Source: a virus
Virus record (IMG/VR): IMGVR_UViG_3300031933_000117
Coordinates: 1 to 64,000 of that record
Strand: one strand, 5' to 3'
DNA length: 64,000 nucleotides
In this document: one piece after another, positions 1-8,092 of the stretch
Layout: every line of letters starts with the position of its first letter
Numbering within the stretch: position 1 is the first letter of the stretch
The notes under the pieces: generated by a model
What the model saw: only the letters and a program-made list of their open reading frames with translations
The model's database searches: none
Told to the model about the DNA's origin: nothing
Translations under genes and position numbers: made by a program

Positions 1-47
1 TAAAGTTTAATTGATTGGTGATTGCTCCCTTCATCAAATCTCTTGCC
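1..47. repeat. 47-bp exact direct repeat, copy 1
   Basis: Positions 1-47 are identical to 1108-1154. Both encode the same peptide repeat (…DLMKGAITNQLNF) in the tail-fibre-like gene, with a period of 1,107 bp. Confidence 0.9.
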
Positions 48-3000
48 TGAACAAAGGCATAGATTGATTCTGCCTCTTCTCCAACCAAACCATTTGTAAT
101 GGCGATGCCAACGGCATTAAAGTATTGCTTTACAAATTCAATACTATAATAATTACCACCAGTATAAAGGTCAGTAGAAACAGCATCAACAAAATAACCA
201 AGATCTCTTTTACATTTAGATTCTACATTCGGTACATCATTTAAGTCACAAATAAATTGATTATAAGTATTCGTCCAAGCGACACCAACAATCTCACTCT
301 TATTCTTTAGTACCAATCTTGTGGCATCCTTAAAACGATAACTCAAATCACTTAATGGATCATCTGGATATACAAAGTTAGAATAAGAAAGTGCGATTCC
401 AACCAAAGATTTATCTAAAATCTCTTTTCTATTCGCATCAATACGATCAGCGGCATCAAGATATCTTCCGGGAGCAGTATCAATAATCTCAAAGATAGGT
501 TCTTTTTTACCATCTTTAGTATCAGGATATATTAAAATGTTAGCAGGAAGAGTTGGAGTTCCTGGACGAGTTGCTGTGTTGATTGCGTTGTTTAGAATAC
601 CAATTAAATTATCTATTGTGGTCTTAACATTAGAACAAGAATCTTCGGTATTATTTGATCCGGTTAGTGAATCGGGAATTAGAGTGAAATCTTTTTTGTT
701 TAGTTGATTATTAATCGCAAGTTTTGAGTAATTTCTAACAGAAGTAAATGCGGTGATTGATTGAGTCTCTTCGCCCACTAATCCATTTGAAATCGGATTT
801 CCAGAAGAATCAAAATATGCGTTTGCCGCTGCGAAAATATTCGCATTAGTATTAAATTTAAGATCATTCGCCACGGCATCTACGATATAACCAATATCCC
901 GACTACACTTATTCTCTCCAGTAAGGAAAATACCGGGATTTGCCGTAGGAAGATTTGAGGTGCTTCCGGAACCAATTGTAGTCGTAACAATACCCACCAA
1001 CGTATCTATTGTGTTCTGAACGTTCGTACAGGAATTTGGACTTGTATTTGGAAGATTTCCACCAGGTCCATTATATAATGCTGGTCCCGTACTGATTCCA
1101 ACATCCTTAAAGTTTAATTGATTGGTGATTGCTCCCTTCATCAAATCTCTTGCCGCAGTAAAAGCGTAAACAGATTGAGATTCTTCTCCCACTAATCCAT
1201 TCGTAATAGCGACACCAACGGCATTAAAATATTGTTTGGTAAAGTCTCTGGAATACTTATTTCCTCCCAAGAAAACATCAGTTGAGACGGCATCCACAAA
1301 GTATCCCAGGTCTCTCATACACTTGGATGAACCAGGAGTAGGAGTGAAGACTCCTTTATTTTCAGCGAAAGTGGTTAAAAATCCAATATTAGATGTTCCA
1401 ATTACATTTGTAACAATACCAACTAAAGTATTGATTTGATGCTGAACTCCATCACAGGAGGTTGGATTTGTGTTAGATACCGGACCATTTAGCGGATTAG
1501 GATCTGGTGTAATTGTAAGATCACTATAAGCGGCGCCAACAAGAGTATTGGTGATTGCCTTTTTCATTAACTCTCTGGTTGAAGTAAATCCAACCAAGGC
1601 ACCATTTATTTCTTCTACATCATTAATACCGTTTGTAATTGGAACACCAACAGAATTAAAATAATGTTTTGTAAAATCTCTTGAGTAACGATTTCCTCCG
1701 GTGAATATATCGGTAGAAATCGCATCCACAAAGTATCCCAAATCTCTTTTACATTTTGTTTCGGTGGAAGAGAGTGTGGGATATTGATTGATGATTGCGG
1801 TCCAGGCAATACCAACTATTACAGATTTATTTAATTGAATTAACCGATAAGAATCAAAATATTGAGATCTTTCATTAGTTTGAGTATCACCCGGAAAATA
1901 AAAATCAGGATATCCAATCGCAATAGATGCTAATGATTTATCTACAATTTCTTCCTTATTTTTCTGAATCAGTCTATATGAATCCTTATATCTTGAGTAT
2001 GCCGTGGTTTGATTGTCACCGGGGAAATAAAAGTCCGGATGATCTATGGCAATAGAAGCAAGAGATTTATCTACGATTTCTTGCTTATTCAAAACAATCA
2101 TATTTGCCGCATCCTGATATCTCCCGAGATTTGTAAAGTTCGGGGAAGAATTACAGGTAAAGGCAAGTCCAGTAATTTCTACACTCATTCCTTTTTTGAA
2201 TTTGTGTGGGAAATCTGTATCAATTTGAACTACTCCGGTTATATTATTATAATCAGCATCAGTTACATTAAATGTAGGAGTATTAACATTTACTTCAAAT
2301 ATAAAATCACTAGGTTGAATTGTAGATGTTAATATTCCTGTATATTTTAATGGTCCTACTCCATTCGCAACTAATGCCTGGTTGCCGAAAGAAGAGTTGC
2401 TGTTGGTTAGGTCACAAGATCCTCCGGTATCACAATACACAGAAGTATCGGAACAAATGGTGAATAGGGACACCAACTGGGCGTATCCTTCATTGGTAAT
2501 TGAGATTCCTATTCCATTCGCATTATATTGAGTAAAACTATCAAGGACCATCGATTTTATTGGTCCGATAGCATGATTTCCGTTAATTCTTAATCCAATA
2601 CTGTTTGGAATAAAATTAGTACAGTTCTGGACGTATGTGGATTGATTGATATATTGCTTATTATCTGGATCAAACGCGGCAATCGCAAGTGGATAAGTAT
2701 TTCCTTCTTTGATAAAGGACATTCCGGTAATATAATTACCTCTTCCCACATAAAACAAATCAGCATCATTTATTGGAGTTACAGTCACTTCTCTTAGACT
2801 GTCTCCAACAACACTAACTTGAGGAGGTAATTTTATTGGATTATCTTCTACATAGGTTCCGGCAGTTACACGAATAACTGTTCCGTCTTTAGAATCCGCA
2901 ACTGCCGCTTTAATGGTTGCTTTCGCATCTCCCGCTCTTAATCCACTATTGCTGTCATTTCCGTCTGGTGTAACCCAAATCAGATTAGATATAGTCGCTC

Positions 3001-3166
3001 CTGCACCAATACGAATAATGTCCGTTCCAATTCCGGCACGATCTCTTCTAGCGGTTAATTCACCATCATAGGTGTTATATGCTAGTTCGCCAGTTAATAA
3101 TTGATCGATTGTTGGTCTTTTGCCGGGAACAGCAGACCTTCTAATTCTAATCGGAGTTCCGTCCAT
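1..3166 (-). CDS. Large virion structural / tail-fibre-like protein (C-terminus beyond window)
   Basis: The frame is open from an ATG at 3166 to the window edge, giving about 1,055 residues with the C-terminus missing. The start MDGTPIRIRRSAVPGKRPT, followed by a GELAYNTYDG segment and a GDAKATIKAAV segment, matches the large cyanomyovirus structural proteins that begin with a tail-fibre-type module and a beta-helix-like region. After about residue 370 the protein is made of repeats containing variants of RDLGYFVDAVSTD, a YSRDFTKQYFN segment and a NGLVGEE segment, seen about five times. A late promoter lies at 3218-3225. It is probably a distal tail or baseplate fibre; the exact role cannot be told. 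Short plus-strand ORFs here are shadows. Confidence 0.85.
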   Translation of the reverse strand, partial: MDGTPIRIRRSAVPGKRPTIDQLLTGELAYNTYDGELTARRDRAGIGTDIIRIGAGATISNLIWVTPDGNDSNSGLRAGDAKATIKAAVADSKDGTVIRVTAGTYVEDNPIKLPPQVSVVGDSLREVTVTPINDADLFYVGRGNYITGMSFIKEGNTYPLAIAAFDPDNKQYINQSTYVQNCTNFIPNSIGLRINGNHAIGPIKSMVLDSFTQYNANGIGISITNEGYAQLVSLFTICSDTSVYCDTGGSCDLTNSNSSFGNQALVANGVGPLKYTGILTSTIQPSDFIFEVNVNTPTFNVTDADYNNITGVVQIDTDFPHKFKKGMSVEITGLAFTCNSSPNFTNLGRYQDAANMIVLNKQEIVDKSLASIAIDHPDFYFPGDNQTTAYSRYKDSYRLIQKNKEEIVDKSLASIAIGYPDFYFPGDTQTNERSQYFDSYRLIQLNKSVIVGIAWTAIINQYPTLSSTETKCKRDLGYFVDAISTDIFTGGNRYSRDFTKHYFNSVGVPITNGINDVEEINGALVGFTSTRELMKKAITNTLVGAAYSDLTITPDPNPLNGPVSNTNPTSCDGVQHQINTLVGIVTNVIGTSNIGFLTTFAENKGVFTPTPGSSKCMRDLGYFVDAVSTDVFLGGNKYSRDFTKQYFNAVGVAITNGLVGEESQSVYAFTAARDLMKGAITNQLNFKDVGISTGPALYNGPGGNLPNTSPNSCTNVQNTIDTLVGIVTTTIGSGSTSNLPTANPGIFLTGENKCSRDIGYIVDAVANDLKFNTNANIFAAANAYFDSSGNPISNGLVGEETQSITAFTSVRNYSKLAINNQLNKKDFTLIPDSLTGSNNTEDSCSNVKTTIDNLIGILNNAINTATRPGTPTLPANILIYPDTKDGKKEPIFEIIDTAPGRYLDAADRIDANRKEILDKSLVGIALSYSNFVYPDDPLSDLSYRFKDATRLVLKNKSEIVGVAWTNTYNQFICDLNDVPNVESKCKRDLGYFVDAVSTDLYTGGNYYSIEFVKQYFNAVGIAITNGLVGEEAESIYAFVQARDLMKGAITNQLNF
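1108..1154. repeat. 47-bp exact direct repeat, copy 2
   Basis: Second copy of the repeat at 1-47. Identity at DNA level, third codon positions included, suggests recent duplication or gene conversion between repeat units. Confidence 0.9.
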
Positions 3167-3217
3167 CTATTACATTCGGTATTTACCAGAAGAAGACAGT
3201 ATATACTGCTCGATAGT

Positions 3218-3225
3218 TATTTATA
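3218..3225 (-). promoter_or_regulatory. T4-type late promoter
   Basis: Minus-strand TATAAATA about 50 nt before the ATG of the large structural gene (3166), just downstream of the HNH gene. Exact match to the T4/cyanophage late consensus. Confidence 0.7.
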
Positions 3226-3230
3226 AACTT

Positions 3231-3602
3231 TTAAGACGCATTATTTTTTCTTGGACGATAAGAATAAAGATTAGTTGGTAATGGAGGTTTTATCCAATTT
3301 TCTATTTTATCAAATCTTTTTTCACTATAAAAATCTTGCTGTACATACCATAGTTTCCAGTGCTCGTGCCCCTTGGATTGATTACAAGAATGGCAAGAGC
3401 ATACTACATTCGTGGTAGTATCCAATCCACCTTTTGATTGAGGAACTATGTGATCTATTGTAAGATTATCCTCAGACTCACAATAGGCACACTTATGATT
3501 CCAACTCTCTTTGATATCTTTTCTCCATATTCGTTTAGCATCCCCAGAACTTGTTACACAAAGATTAAACAGGTACTCTTTAGGCGAATGGAGAGGTCCC
3601 AT
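3231..3602 (-). CDS. HNH homing endonuclease (free-standing)
   Basis: 123 aa. A zinc-binding HNH core is visible at about residues 38-80: CAYC, then the catalytic DHIVPQ, an Asn in TTTNVVC, and a second CxxC (CHSC). This is the usual size of a phage free-standing HNH homing nuclease. It lies alone between the metallophosphoesterase and the large structural gene. The start codon lies in a 7-bp inverted repeat (3600-3606/3614-3620), and a near-consensus late box (TCTAAATA on minus) is just upstream. The target is unknown; the neighbouring structural gene or the adjacent intergenic DNA would be usual. Confidence 0.85.
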   Translation of the reverse strand: MGPLHSPKEYLFNLCVTSSGDAKRIWRKDIKESWNHKCAYCESEDNLTIDHIVPQSKGGLDTTTNVVCSCHSCNQSKGHEHWKLWYVQQDFYSEKRFDKIENWIKPPLPTNLYSYRPRKNNAS

Positions 3603-3620
3603 AAGTTACTGCGACTTATG
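3600..3620 (-). promoter_or_regulatory. Hairpin enclosing the HNH start codon
   Basis: CATAAGT (3600-3606) pairs with ACTTATG (3614-3620). On the minus strand the 3' arm contains the ATG of the HNH gene, so the folded RNA would hide the start. Confidence 0.6.
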
Positions 3621-3847
3621 ATTATTTAGAGTTATTGAGATGGTTTCTTTTAGACAAATCCAAATATAATGAAGTTGCTCTTGTAGTGTGGTATTATATT
3701 TCATTCTTCTTTATTTCTTCCAAAATTATAACCCCAATATATGATATAGAGGTCTATGAGAACATTAAACCAATTGATGTTTTGTATCATTCGTTATTTC
3801 CTTTTTATTATTATAGGTCATTTATGAGGTTTTGTAAAGACCTTCTA
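3603..3847. other. Intergenic stretch without a convincing gene
   Basis: About 245 nt. It holds the HNH leader hairpin and two tiny minus-strand ORFs (about 25 and 32 codons, joined by an ATGA overlap) without recognisable features. The plus-strand ORF running through here overlaps the phosphoesterase antisense and is not credible. Confidence 0.5.
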
Positions 3848-4549
3848 TCAGTACTTTTCCAAACAATATACACCATTCTTTTCAGTAATGGCAGAGCAAG
3901 TATCCACAAAATCTCCACAGCACATATAAGTGATTTTACCAAAGTTGCGAATATTTCCAGAATGTATGTGCCCACAAATTACACCAGAATATTTCTTATC
4001 TCTTTGAGCACAATAAGAAGCAATATCGGTCTCATATTGATTGATATAATTCTTTCCTCTTACCGTATTCTTGAGGAAATATACCAAAGAGAACCGAAAG
4101 AACCTTTCCAACCAAATACTCAAAGGTGTGATAAACTCATAACCTTTATTAAAGATGAGTTGCTTCCAAGAACCAGAAGAATACTCCGAATACTTATCTC
4201 CGTGAATACAAAGAAACTTATTTCCCTTTGAGTCCTTATGAACATATGCATCAACCATCTTAAAGTTCTTGTGCTCAAAGTCACAATACCTTCGTAGCAT
4301 ACCTTCGTGATTTCCAAGAATATAAACAATCTCGGTTCCTTTCTTTGCGAGATTGAGTATTTGATGAACGCATTCGGTATGTTCTTTGGTCCAACGAGTG
4401 TTATATCTTTCCATACAATGAATATCAATAACATCACCAACTAAAACTAATTTCTTGGTCTTAAGTTCTTTTAGAAATTTAAGAAACTTTTCAGTATTAC
4501 ATCGTGGGGTTCCTAGGTGAATATCACTGATAAAAGTTGCGTCGTACAT
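3848..4549 (-). CDS. Calcineurin-like metallophosphoesterase (LpxH-like)
   Basis: 233 aa. All metal-binding motifs of the superfamily are present in order: SDIHLG (about 8-13), GDVIDI (about 38), GNHE (about 79), HGDKY (about 115) and GHIHSG (about 193). The spacing resembles UDP-2,3-diacylglucosamine pyrophosphatase (LpxH), and similar genes are often given that name in cyanophages. The substrate cannot be read from sequence; a nucleotide or lipid-A precursor diphosphatase is possible. It follows two small membrane proteins on the same strand. Confidence 0.85.
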   Translation of the reverse strand: MYDATFISDIHLGTPRCNTEKFLKFLKELKTKKLVLVGDVIDIHCMERYNTRWTKEHTECVHQILNLAKKGTEIVYILGNHEGMLRRYCDFEHKNFKMVDAYVHKDSKGNKFLCIHGDKYSEYSSGSWKQLIFNKGYEFITPLSIWLERFFRFSLVYFLKNTVRGKNYINQYETDIASYCAQRDKKYSGVICGHIHSGNIRNFGKITYMCCGDFVDTCSAITEKNGVYCLEKY

Positions 4550-4575
4550 AAAAAGTTGTGGTTTTATCTTATATA

Positions 4576-4641
4576 TTATAGCAGAGACATTAGAAAGAGG
4601 AACACTCCGAATGCTATGAAGGCTGCGAGGATTGTTAGCAT
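4576..4641 (-). CDS. Possible 21-aa hydrophobic peptide
   Basis: Starts at an ATG one base after the stop of the upstream 69-aa gene and encodes MLTILAAFIAFGVFLFLMSL plus one Leu. It is one membrane span with no soluble part. The tight coupling to the upstream membrane protein is the only support besides composition; no good ribosome-binding site is seen. Confidence 0.35.
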   Translation of the reverse strand: MLTILAAFIAFGVFLFLMSLL

Positions 4642-4642
4642 T

Positions 4643-4852
4643 TTAGTTCTTATAAAGGTCTTCTAGTCTTTCTTTGGTGAGGTCAACATATAAGAGTTCA
4701 TCACCTTCTTTTGGTGCTTCTGGATGTTGAGGTTTTCTTGGAGTTCTCATTTCCTCATTGATGGATTGGATGTTTCCCCACATCATCGCAAAGGCACCTC
4801 CTGCGATGACTGCGAAGAATGTGAAGTATAGGAGAGGGAGTAGGGGGTTCAT
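4643..4852 (-). CDS. Small conserved membrane protein
   Basis: 69 aa. A hydrophobic N-terminus (MNPLLPLLYFTFFAVIAGG…) forms one membrane segment at about residues 4-27, followed by a charged tail ending YVDLTKERLEDLYKN. The pattern is familiar from hypothetical proteins of T4-like cyanophages. It overlaps the stop of the upstream endonuclease VII-like gene. Function unknown. Confidence 0.75.
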   Translation of the reverse strand: MNPLLPLLYFTFFAVIAGGAFAMMWGNIQSINEEMRTPRKPQHPEAPKEGDELLYVDLTKERLEDLYKN

Positions 4853-5229
4853 GGGGTTTTATGTGTTTGTAGGTATTTAATCATAGTCTCAAGGATTTGT
4901 ATATTATCACCAACAAGACCAAGTGCAGTATTGCAGTTGTTACAAAGAACACCACGAACTTTATTTGAAGAATGGCAGTGGTCTATACACTTCTTATCCA
5001 AAACCTTATCACATATCTGGCAGTTCTCATTTTTCATCAAGTCATTATATTGGTCTTCTGTAAATTTAAACTTTCTACGCATAAACTCGTGTGGTTTATA
5101 ATATTGTTTTCTATTTTTTGTTGCACATTTTTTACATCTTGGTTGCAATCCAACATTACCAGAATTAAAAGTTCTTTTATGAAATGCACTATCTGGCAAT
5201 TCAAGTTTACAATCGTTGCACGTTTTCAT
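4849..5229 (-). CDS. Endonuclease VII-like (His-Me finger) nuclease
   Basis: 126 aa. The N-terminus has two CxxC pairs (CNDC, CKKC) and a LPDSAFHKR motif. The C-terminal half has CQIC, the His-Me signature CIDHCHSSNKVRGVLCNNCN and a GDNIQILETMIKYL helix, typical of recombination endonuclease VII-fold proteins that often act as homing nucleases next to cyanophage psbA. A late promoter (5255-5262) fused to the psbA terminator lies just upstream. By position it is a candidate homing nuclease acting on psbA (compare F-CphI downstream of the psbA of phage S-PM2); that link is inference. Confidence 0.8.
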   Translation of the reverse strand: MKTCNDCKLELPDSAFHKRTFNSGNVGLQPRCKKCATKNRKQYYKPHEFMRRKFKFTEDQYNDLMKNENCQICDKVLDKKCIDHCHSSNKVRGVLCNNCNTALGLVGDNIQILETMIKYLQTHKTP

Positions 5230-5254
5230 ATTTGTAATGCGTATTTTCTATACT

Positions 5255-5262
5255 TATTTATA
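5255..5262 (-). promoter_or_regulatory. T4-type late promoter for the EndoVII-like gene
   Basis: Minus-strand TATAAATA immediately after the U-tract of the psbA terminator and about 25 nt before the ATG at 5229. Confidence 0.7.
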
Positions 5263-5289
5263 CAAAAAAAAGGAACTCCGAAGAGTTCC
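5263..5289 (-). terminator. psbA: psbA terminator
   Basis: GGAACTC (5272-5278) pairs with GAGTTCC (5283-5289) around a TTCG-type tetraloop. On the minus strand it is followed by an eight-T run. It lies 10 nt after the psbA stop codon. Confidence 0.85.
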
Positions 5290-5299
5290 CCTTATTATA

Positions 5300-7818
5300 T
5301 CAACCGATAGAAGGAGCAGTTAGAGCAACCGAAGTTGTTTCTGCTGCTGCCAGATCTAAAGGAAAGTTCGCTTAACCCGTAAATTTACCATCCTTACGGA
5401 GCAGACTATATCATCAACCTATTTCATTAGGTTGTCGGACGCTAATGGTGTATTACATAGGGCGCTCCCTAAACCACCTAGTCGTTGAACCTTCCTCAAA
5501 AGTTCGTTTGAGGCTTGGCTGCTGATTGCCCTTATATTTTGGAGGGGTTCCAGCAATTCATCCGATTTACATCTATCAATTACTTGATAGAGCCACCACT
5601 TTCTAATGGGCGTTACGTTCATGCCGTTTTTGTTATCGTAAGAACTCTTTATTTCTTACTTCTTACTGTCGCCAGTAAGACCAGACTATCTCTTCATCCG
5701 TTCTGGATGCTGGGCATTCGTGGGTAGATTATTGTTGGAACTCACTACCTAGTCGTTAGACCTGCCGAAGAACCTATGTCCTCTTCGGATTGGTACGGGA
5801 TTGTCTACTTGAGAGTTTCCCCGTTTAACCCAGTTTCGTCAAGGAATATTCCTATTCCAGGGTGACTACATTTCAGAAATCACTTCCATACCAAGTCCAG
5901 CACGATTTAAAATGTCAGCCCAAGTAGGAATTACTCGGTTTTGACTATCAATAAGAGACTGGTTAAAATTAAAACCGTTGCACTAGATCCATAAGTTTAC
6001 CATACTTGTGGAGTGGACTATATCTTCATCCCAGTAGGATGTCGGACGCTTATTCCTGTTATTAAGGGAACTATATCCCTCAGGTAGTCTCTGAACCTTT
6101 CTTGAGTGTACTCAAGACTTGGATGCTGATTGCCCTTTTATTTTGGAGGGTTTCCAGCAATTCATCCGATGTTTGCCGTTAAATTGCTTTAACGGAACCC
6201 CAATTGAGGTTAAATGCCATCGTGGATACACCAAGAGCGGTGAACCAGATGCCCACAACGGGCCAGGCAGCCAGGAAGAAGTGTAACGAACGGGAGTTAT
6301 TAAAGGAAGCATATTGGAAAATAAGGCGACCAAAATACCCGTGAGCAGCAACGATGTTGTATGTCTCTTCTTCTTGTCCGAACTTATATCCATAATTCTG
6401 TGACTCGGTTTCAGTGGTCTCACGAACTAGTGAAGAAGTCACTAGCGAACCGTGCATAGCACTGAAGAGTGAACCACCGAAGACACCAGCAACTCCAAGC
6501 ATATGGAATGGGTGCATAAGGATATTATGTTCTGCCTGGAAGACTAGCATGTAATTAAACGTACCAGAAATACCAAGGGGCATAGCGTCAGAGAAAGAAC
6601 CTTGACCGAAAGGATACACAAGGAATACAGCACTCGCAGCAGCAACAGGTGCAGAGTAAGCAACCATAATCCAGGGACGCATACCTAAACGATAGGAGAG
6701 TTCCCATTCACGACCCATGTAGCAATAGATGCCGATAAGGAAGTGAAATACAACAAGTTGAAATGGACCTCCATTATACAACCATTCGTCAAGACTCGCT
6801 GCTTCCCAGATAGGATAGAAGTGAAGTCCGATAGCATTTGAACTTGGAACAACAGCACCAGAGATGATGTTGTTTCCGTACATAAGAGAACCAGCAACTG
6901 GTTCACGAATCCCGTCGCTACATCTAACAAACAACCATATCTTTTGACTTAGGTTGCTTCTGTTGACGAATTTGATTTGCTCGTTTTGCGTTTTCTACTC
7001 TTCCACCGTTTTCTACCCACTCTTTCCAAGTTTGTAGGTAAGAAATAGATTCGGTTATTCTCTCTGCTCTTCTTACTCCCATATAAGGAAGTATTTTTTG
7101 TAGAATGAATAATACCTTTTCTTTTTCTCCGATGTGAAGTGTATAAACTTGTTTTCCTGTTACGGTCTTTCTTGATGGTGAAAAATAAGATTTATCTAAA
7201 AGTTTACTCAACCTTTGGATAATATCTTCATCCACCATAGAAATTTTGATAAAAGGTGCTGGTGGAGTATTAGAAACTTCATAACGGTCTTTGGAACGAT
7301 TATCTATTCCAAAGTATCCTTCACCTTCTAATAATCCAGCAATCCAAGCAATATCAGTCTCGGTTATGTTTAACATTTTGTTTTTGCTTCTACTGTACTA
7401 TTTATACAGCATTAGCAAGAAAAAGTCAACAGTAGATGTGTGGACTATATCTTCACCCTTCATTTTTATTGAAGGGGCTGGGCACTTAAACCTGTTATTA
7501 AGGGAACTATATCCCTCAGGTAGTCTCTGAACCTTTCTTGAGTGTACTCAAGACTTGGCTGCTGATTGCCTTTCGGTTTCCAGCAATTCACCCAGTTTCG
7601 TCAATACTCTTACGAGTAAGGGACACCGATTAGTTAATGTCTACGGGAGGCGCTCCAACAAACGCAATAATGAAGCAAGTAGTTGCAGCGAGCAACGTTG
7701 GAATCATAAGAACGCCGAACCAACCAACATAAAGGCGGTTGTTCGTGGAAGTAACCCAGGAACAGAAATCGTTCCAGAGATTATTAGTATTAGAACGTGT
7801 AGCAATTGTAGCAGTCAT
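5300..7818 (-). CDS. psbA: Photosystem II D1 protein, five exons (four group I introns)
   Basis: Join of 7818-7637, 6917-6207, 5980-5879, 5624-5606 and 5368-5300. The exons sum to 1,083 nt, which is 360 aa plus stop, exactly the usual D1 length. Exon 1 encodes [18 protein letters not shown]…APPVD; exon 2 DGIREP…TMAFN; exon 3 NGFNFNQ…LGMEV; exon 4 only HERNAH; exon 5 [16 protein letters not shown]…PSIG. Junctions were placed where the D1 reading continues with T before each 5' site and G at each intron end. The protein would replace host D1 during infection and keep photosystem II running. Host-type promoter at 7985-8013; terminator at 5263-5289. Splicing is predicted, not shown. Confidence 0.9.
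5369..5605 (-). ncRNA. Group I intron 4 in psbA (237 nt, no ORF)
   Basis: Lies between exon 4 (…HERNAH) and exon 5 (NFPLDL…). Group I core blocks are recognisable on the minus strand: GAATTGCTGG (P element), GGGCAATCAGCAGCC (Q), GGTTCAACGACTAGGTGG (R) and GATGATATAGTC (S). The 5' exon ends in T and the intron ends in G. Close to intron 2 in sequence. Confidence 0.85.
5625..5878 (-). ncRNA. Group I intron 3 in psbA (254 nt, no ORF)
   Basis: Interrupts the codon for Met in LGMEV/M/HERNA. Core-like blocks GGTCTAACGACTAGG and GATGAAGAGATAGTC are visible on the minus strand. It is the most diverged of the four introns, but it shares 15 nt (5828-5842) with intron 1 (7590-7604). T-before and G-last splice-site rules hold. 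Confidence 0.8.
5981..6206 (-). ncRNA. Group I intron 2 in psbA (226 nt, no ORF)
   Basis: Sits inside the Leu codon of FNLNGF. P, Q, R and S blocks are clear on the minus strand (GAATTGCTGGAAA, GGGCAATCAGCATCC, GGTTCAGAGACTACC, GAAGATATAGTCC). Positions 6055-6122 are identical to 7491-7558 in intron 1. Confidence 0.88.
6055..6122. repeat. 68-bp exact repeat shared by psbA introns 1 and 2 (copy A)
   Basis: Identical to 7491-7558. It covers the R-element side of the group I core. Confidence 0.9.
6924..7376 (-). CDS. LAGLIDADG homing endonuclease inside psbA intron 1
   Basis: 150 aa with a single LAGLIDADG-type helix ([15 protein letters not shown], about residues 10-24; catalytic acidic residue in LEGEG), so it probably acts as a dimer. 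The remainder has the expected beta-rich core ([22 protein letters not shown]). The ORF is entirely intronic. Just upstream, TATAAATA (7399-7406) sits in the loop of an 8-bp inverted repeat (7389-7396/7429-7436). It would cut intron-less psbA and drive spread of intron 1; the site is predicted to span the VDI/DGI junction. Confidence 0.9.
   Translation of the reverse strand: MLNITETDIAWIAGLLEGEGYFGIDNRSKDRYEVSNTPPAPFIKISMVDEDIIQRLSKLLDKSYFSPSRKTVTGKQVYTLHIGEKEKVLFILQKILPYMGVRRAERITESISYLQTWKEWVENGGRVENAKRANQIRQQKQPKSKDMVVC
7389..7436 (-). promoter_or_regulatory. Overlapping early and late promoters in an inverted repeat
   Basis: TCTACTGT (7389-7396) pairs with ACAGTAGA (7429-7436). The loop holds a late promoter, minus-strand TATAAATA (7399-7406). 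The same TATAAA also stands 17 nt after TTGACT (7424-7429), so a host-type promoter can be read from the same bases. The 3' arm adjoins the ribosome-binding region of the LAGLIDADG ORF. Confidence 0.6.
7491..7558. repeat. 68-bp exact repeat shared by psbA introns 1 and 2 (copy B)
   Basis: Identical to 6055-6122. Confidence 0.9.
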
Positions 7819-7841
7819 TTGTTAAAAAGGGGGTAAGTATG

Positions 7842-7895
7842 AGTTCGGGGGACGAACTTATTAGTAACTATATTCCACGACACCCTCAGTCGTGG
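7842..7895 (-). promoter_or_regulatory. psbA: Structured psbA 5' leader
   Basis: The roughly 160-nt leader between the promoter and the psbA ATG has two perfect hairpins: AGTTCG/CGAACT (7842-7847/7853-7858) and CCACGAC/GTCGTGG (7875-7881/7889-7895). Neither is followed by a T-run on the minus strand, so they are not obvious terminators; mRNA stability or translational control is possible. Confidence 0.5.
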
Positions 7896-7984
7896 ATATG
7901 AGGGATGCTTTACTTCTCTTGATCCCGGTTTGAGAAGACACGGTTCTCAGAATTGTCACATTCCTTAACCCCGTGTATGTATAT

Positions 7985-8013
7985 ATCATACCATTGTTAG
8001 GAAATCCTGTCAA
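7985..8013 (-). promoter_or_regulatory. psbA: Host-type promoter of psbA
   Basis: TTGACA (8013-8008), 17-nt spacer, TATGAT (7990-7985) on the minus strand. Confidence 0.8.
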
Positions 8014-8039
8014 TAGGTCCAATTACCTAGGTGGCACAT

Positions 8040-8047
8040 TATAAATA
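8040..8047 (+). promoter_or_regulatory. T4-type late promoter (plus strand)
   Basis: TATAAATA, 46 nt before the GTG of the first gene in a four-gene plus-strand run (8093-8845). Confidence 0.7.
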
Positions 8048-8092
8048 AAGGGTTTTTAATAAATATAAGTGTAATAAAAACATCTCATCTCC

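Larger units (their letters stand above)
6918..7636 (-). ncRNA. Group I intron 1 in psbA (719 nt, carries a LAGLIDADG ORF)
   Basis: Splits the Ile codon of PPVDIDG. The core (GAATTGCTGGAAA, GGCAATCAGCAGCC, GGTTCAGAGACTACC, GAAGATATAGTCC) lies in the 5' 200 nt. The endonuclease ORF occupies the rest and ends 6 nt before the 3' splice site. The intron ends in G (6918) and the 5' exon ends in T (7637). Confidence 0.9.

Noticed and set aside
3635-4231. 198-aa plus-strand ORF
   Set aside because: Antisense to the metallophosphoesterase, hydrophobic by frame effect, without family features.
5419-5727. Small ORFs on both strands inside psbA introns 3 and 4
   Set aside because: They read through intron core sequence and exon 4; the D1 exon reading explains the coding signal.
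6112-6423. 103-aa minus-strand ORF over the exon 2/intron 2 border
   Set aside because: Out of frame with D1 and ends in the intron core; shadow of psbA.
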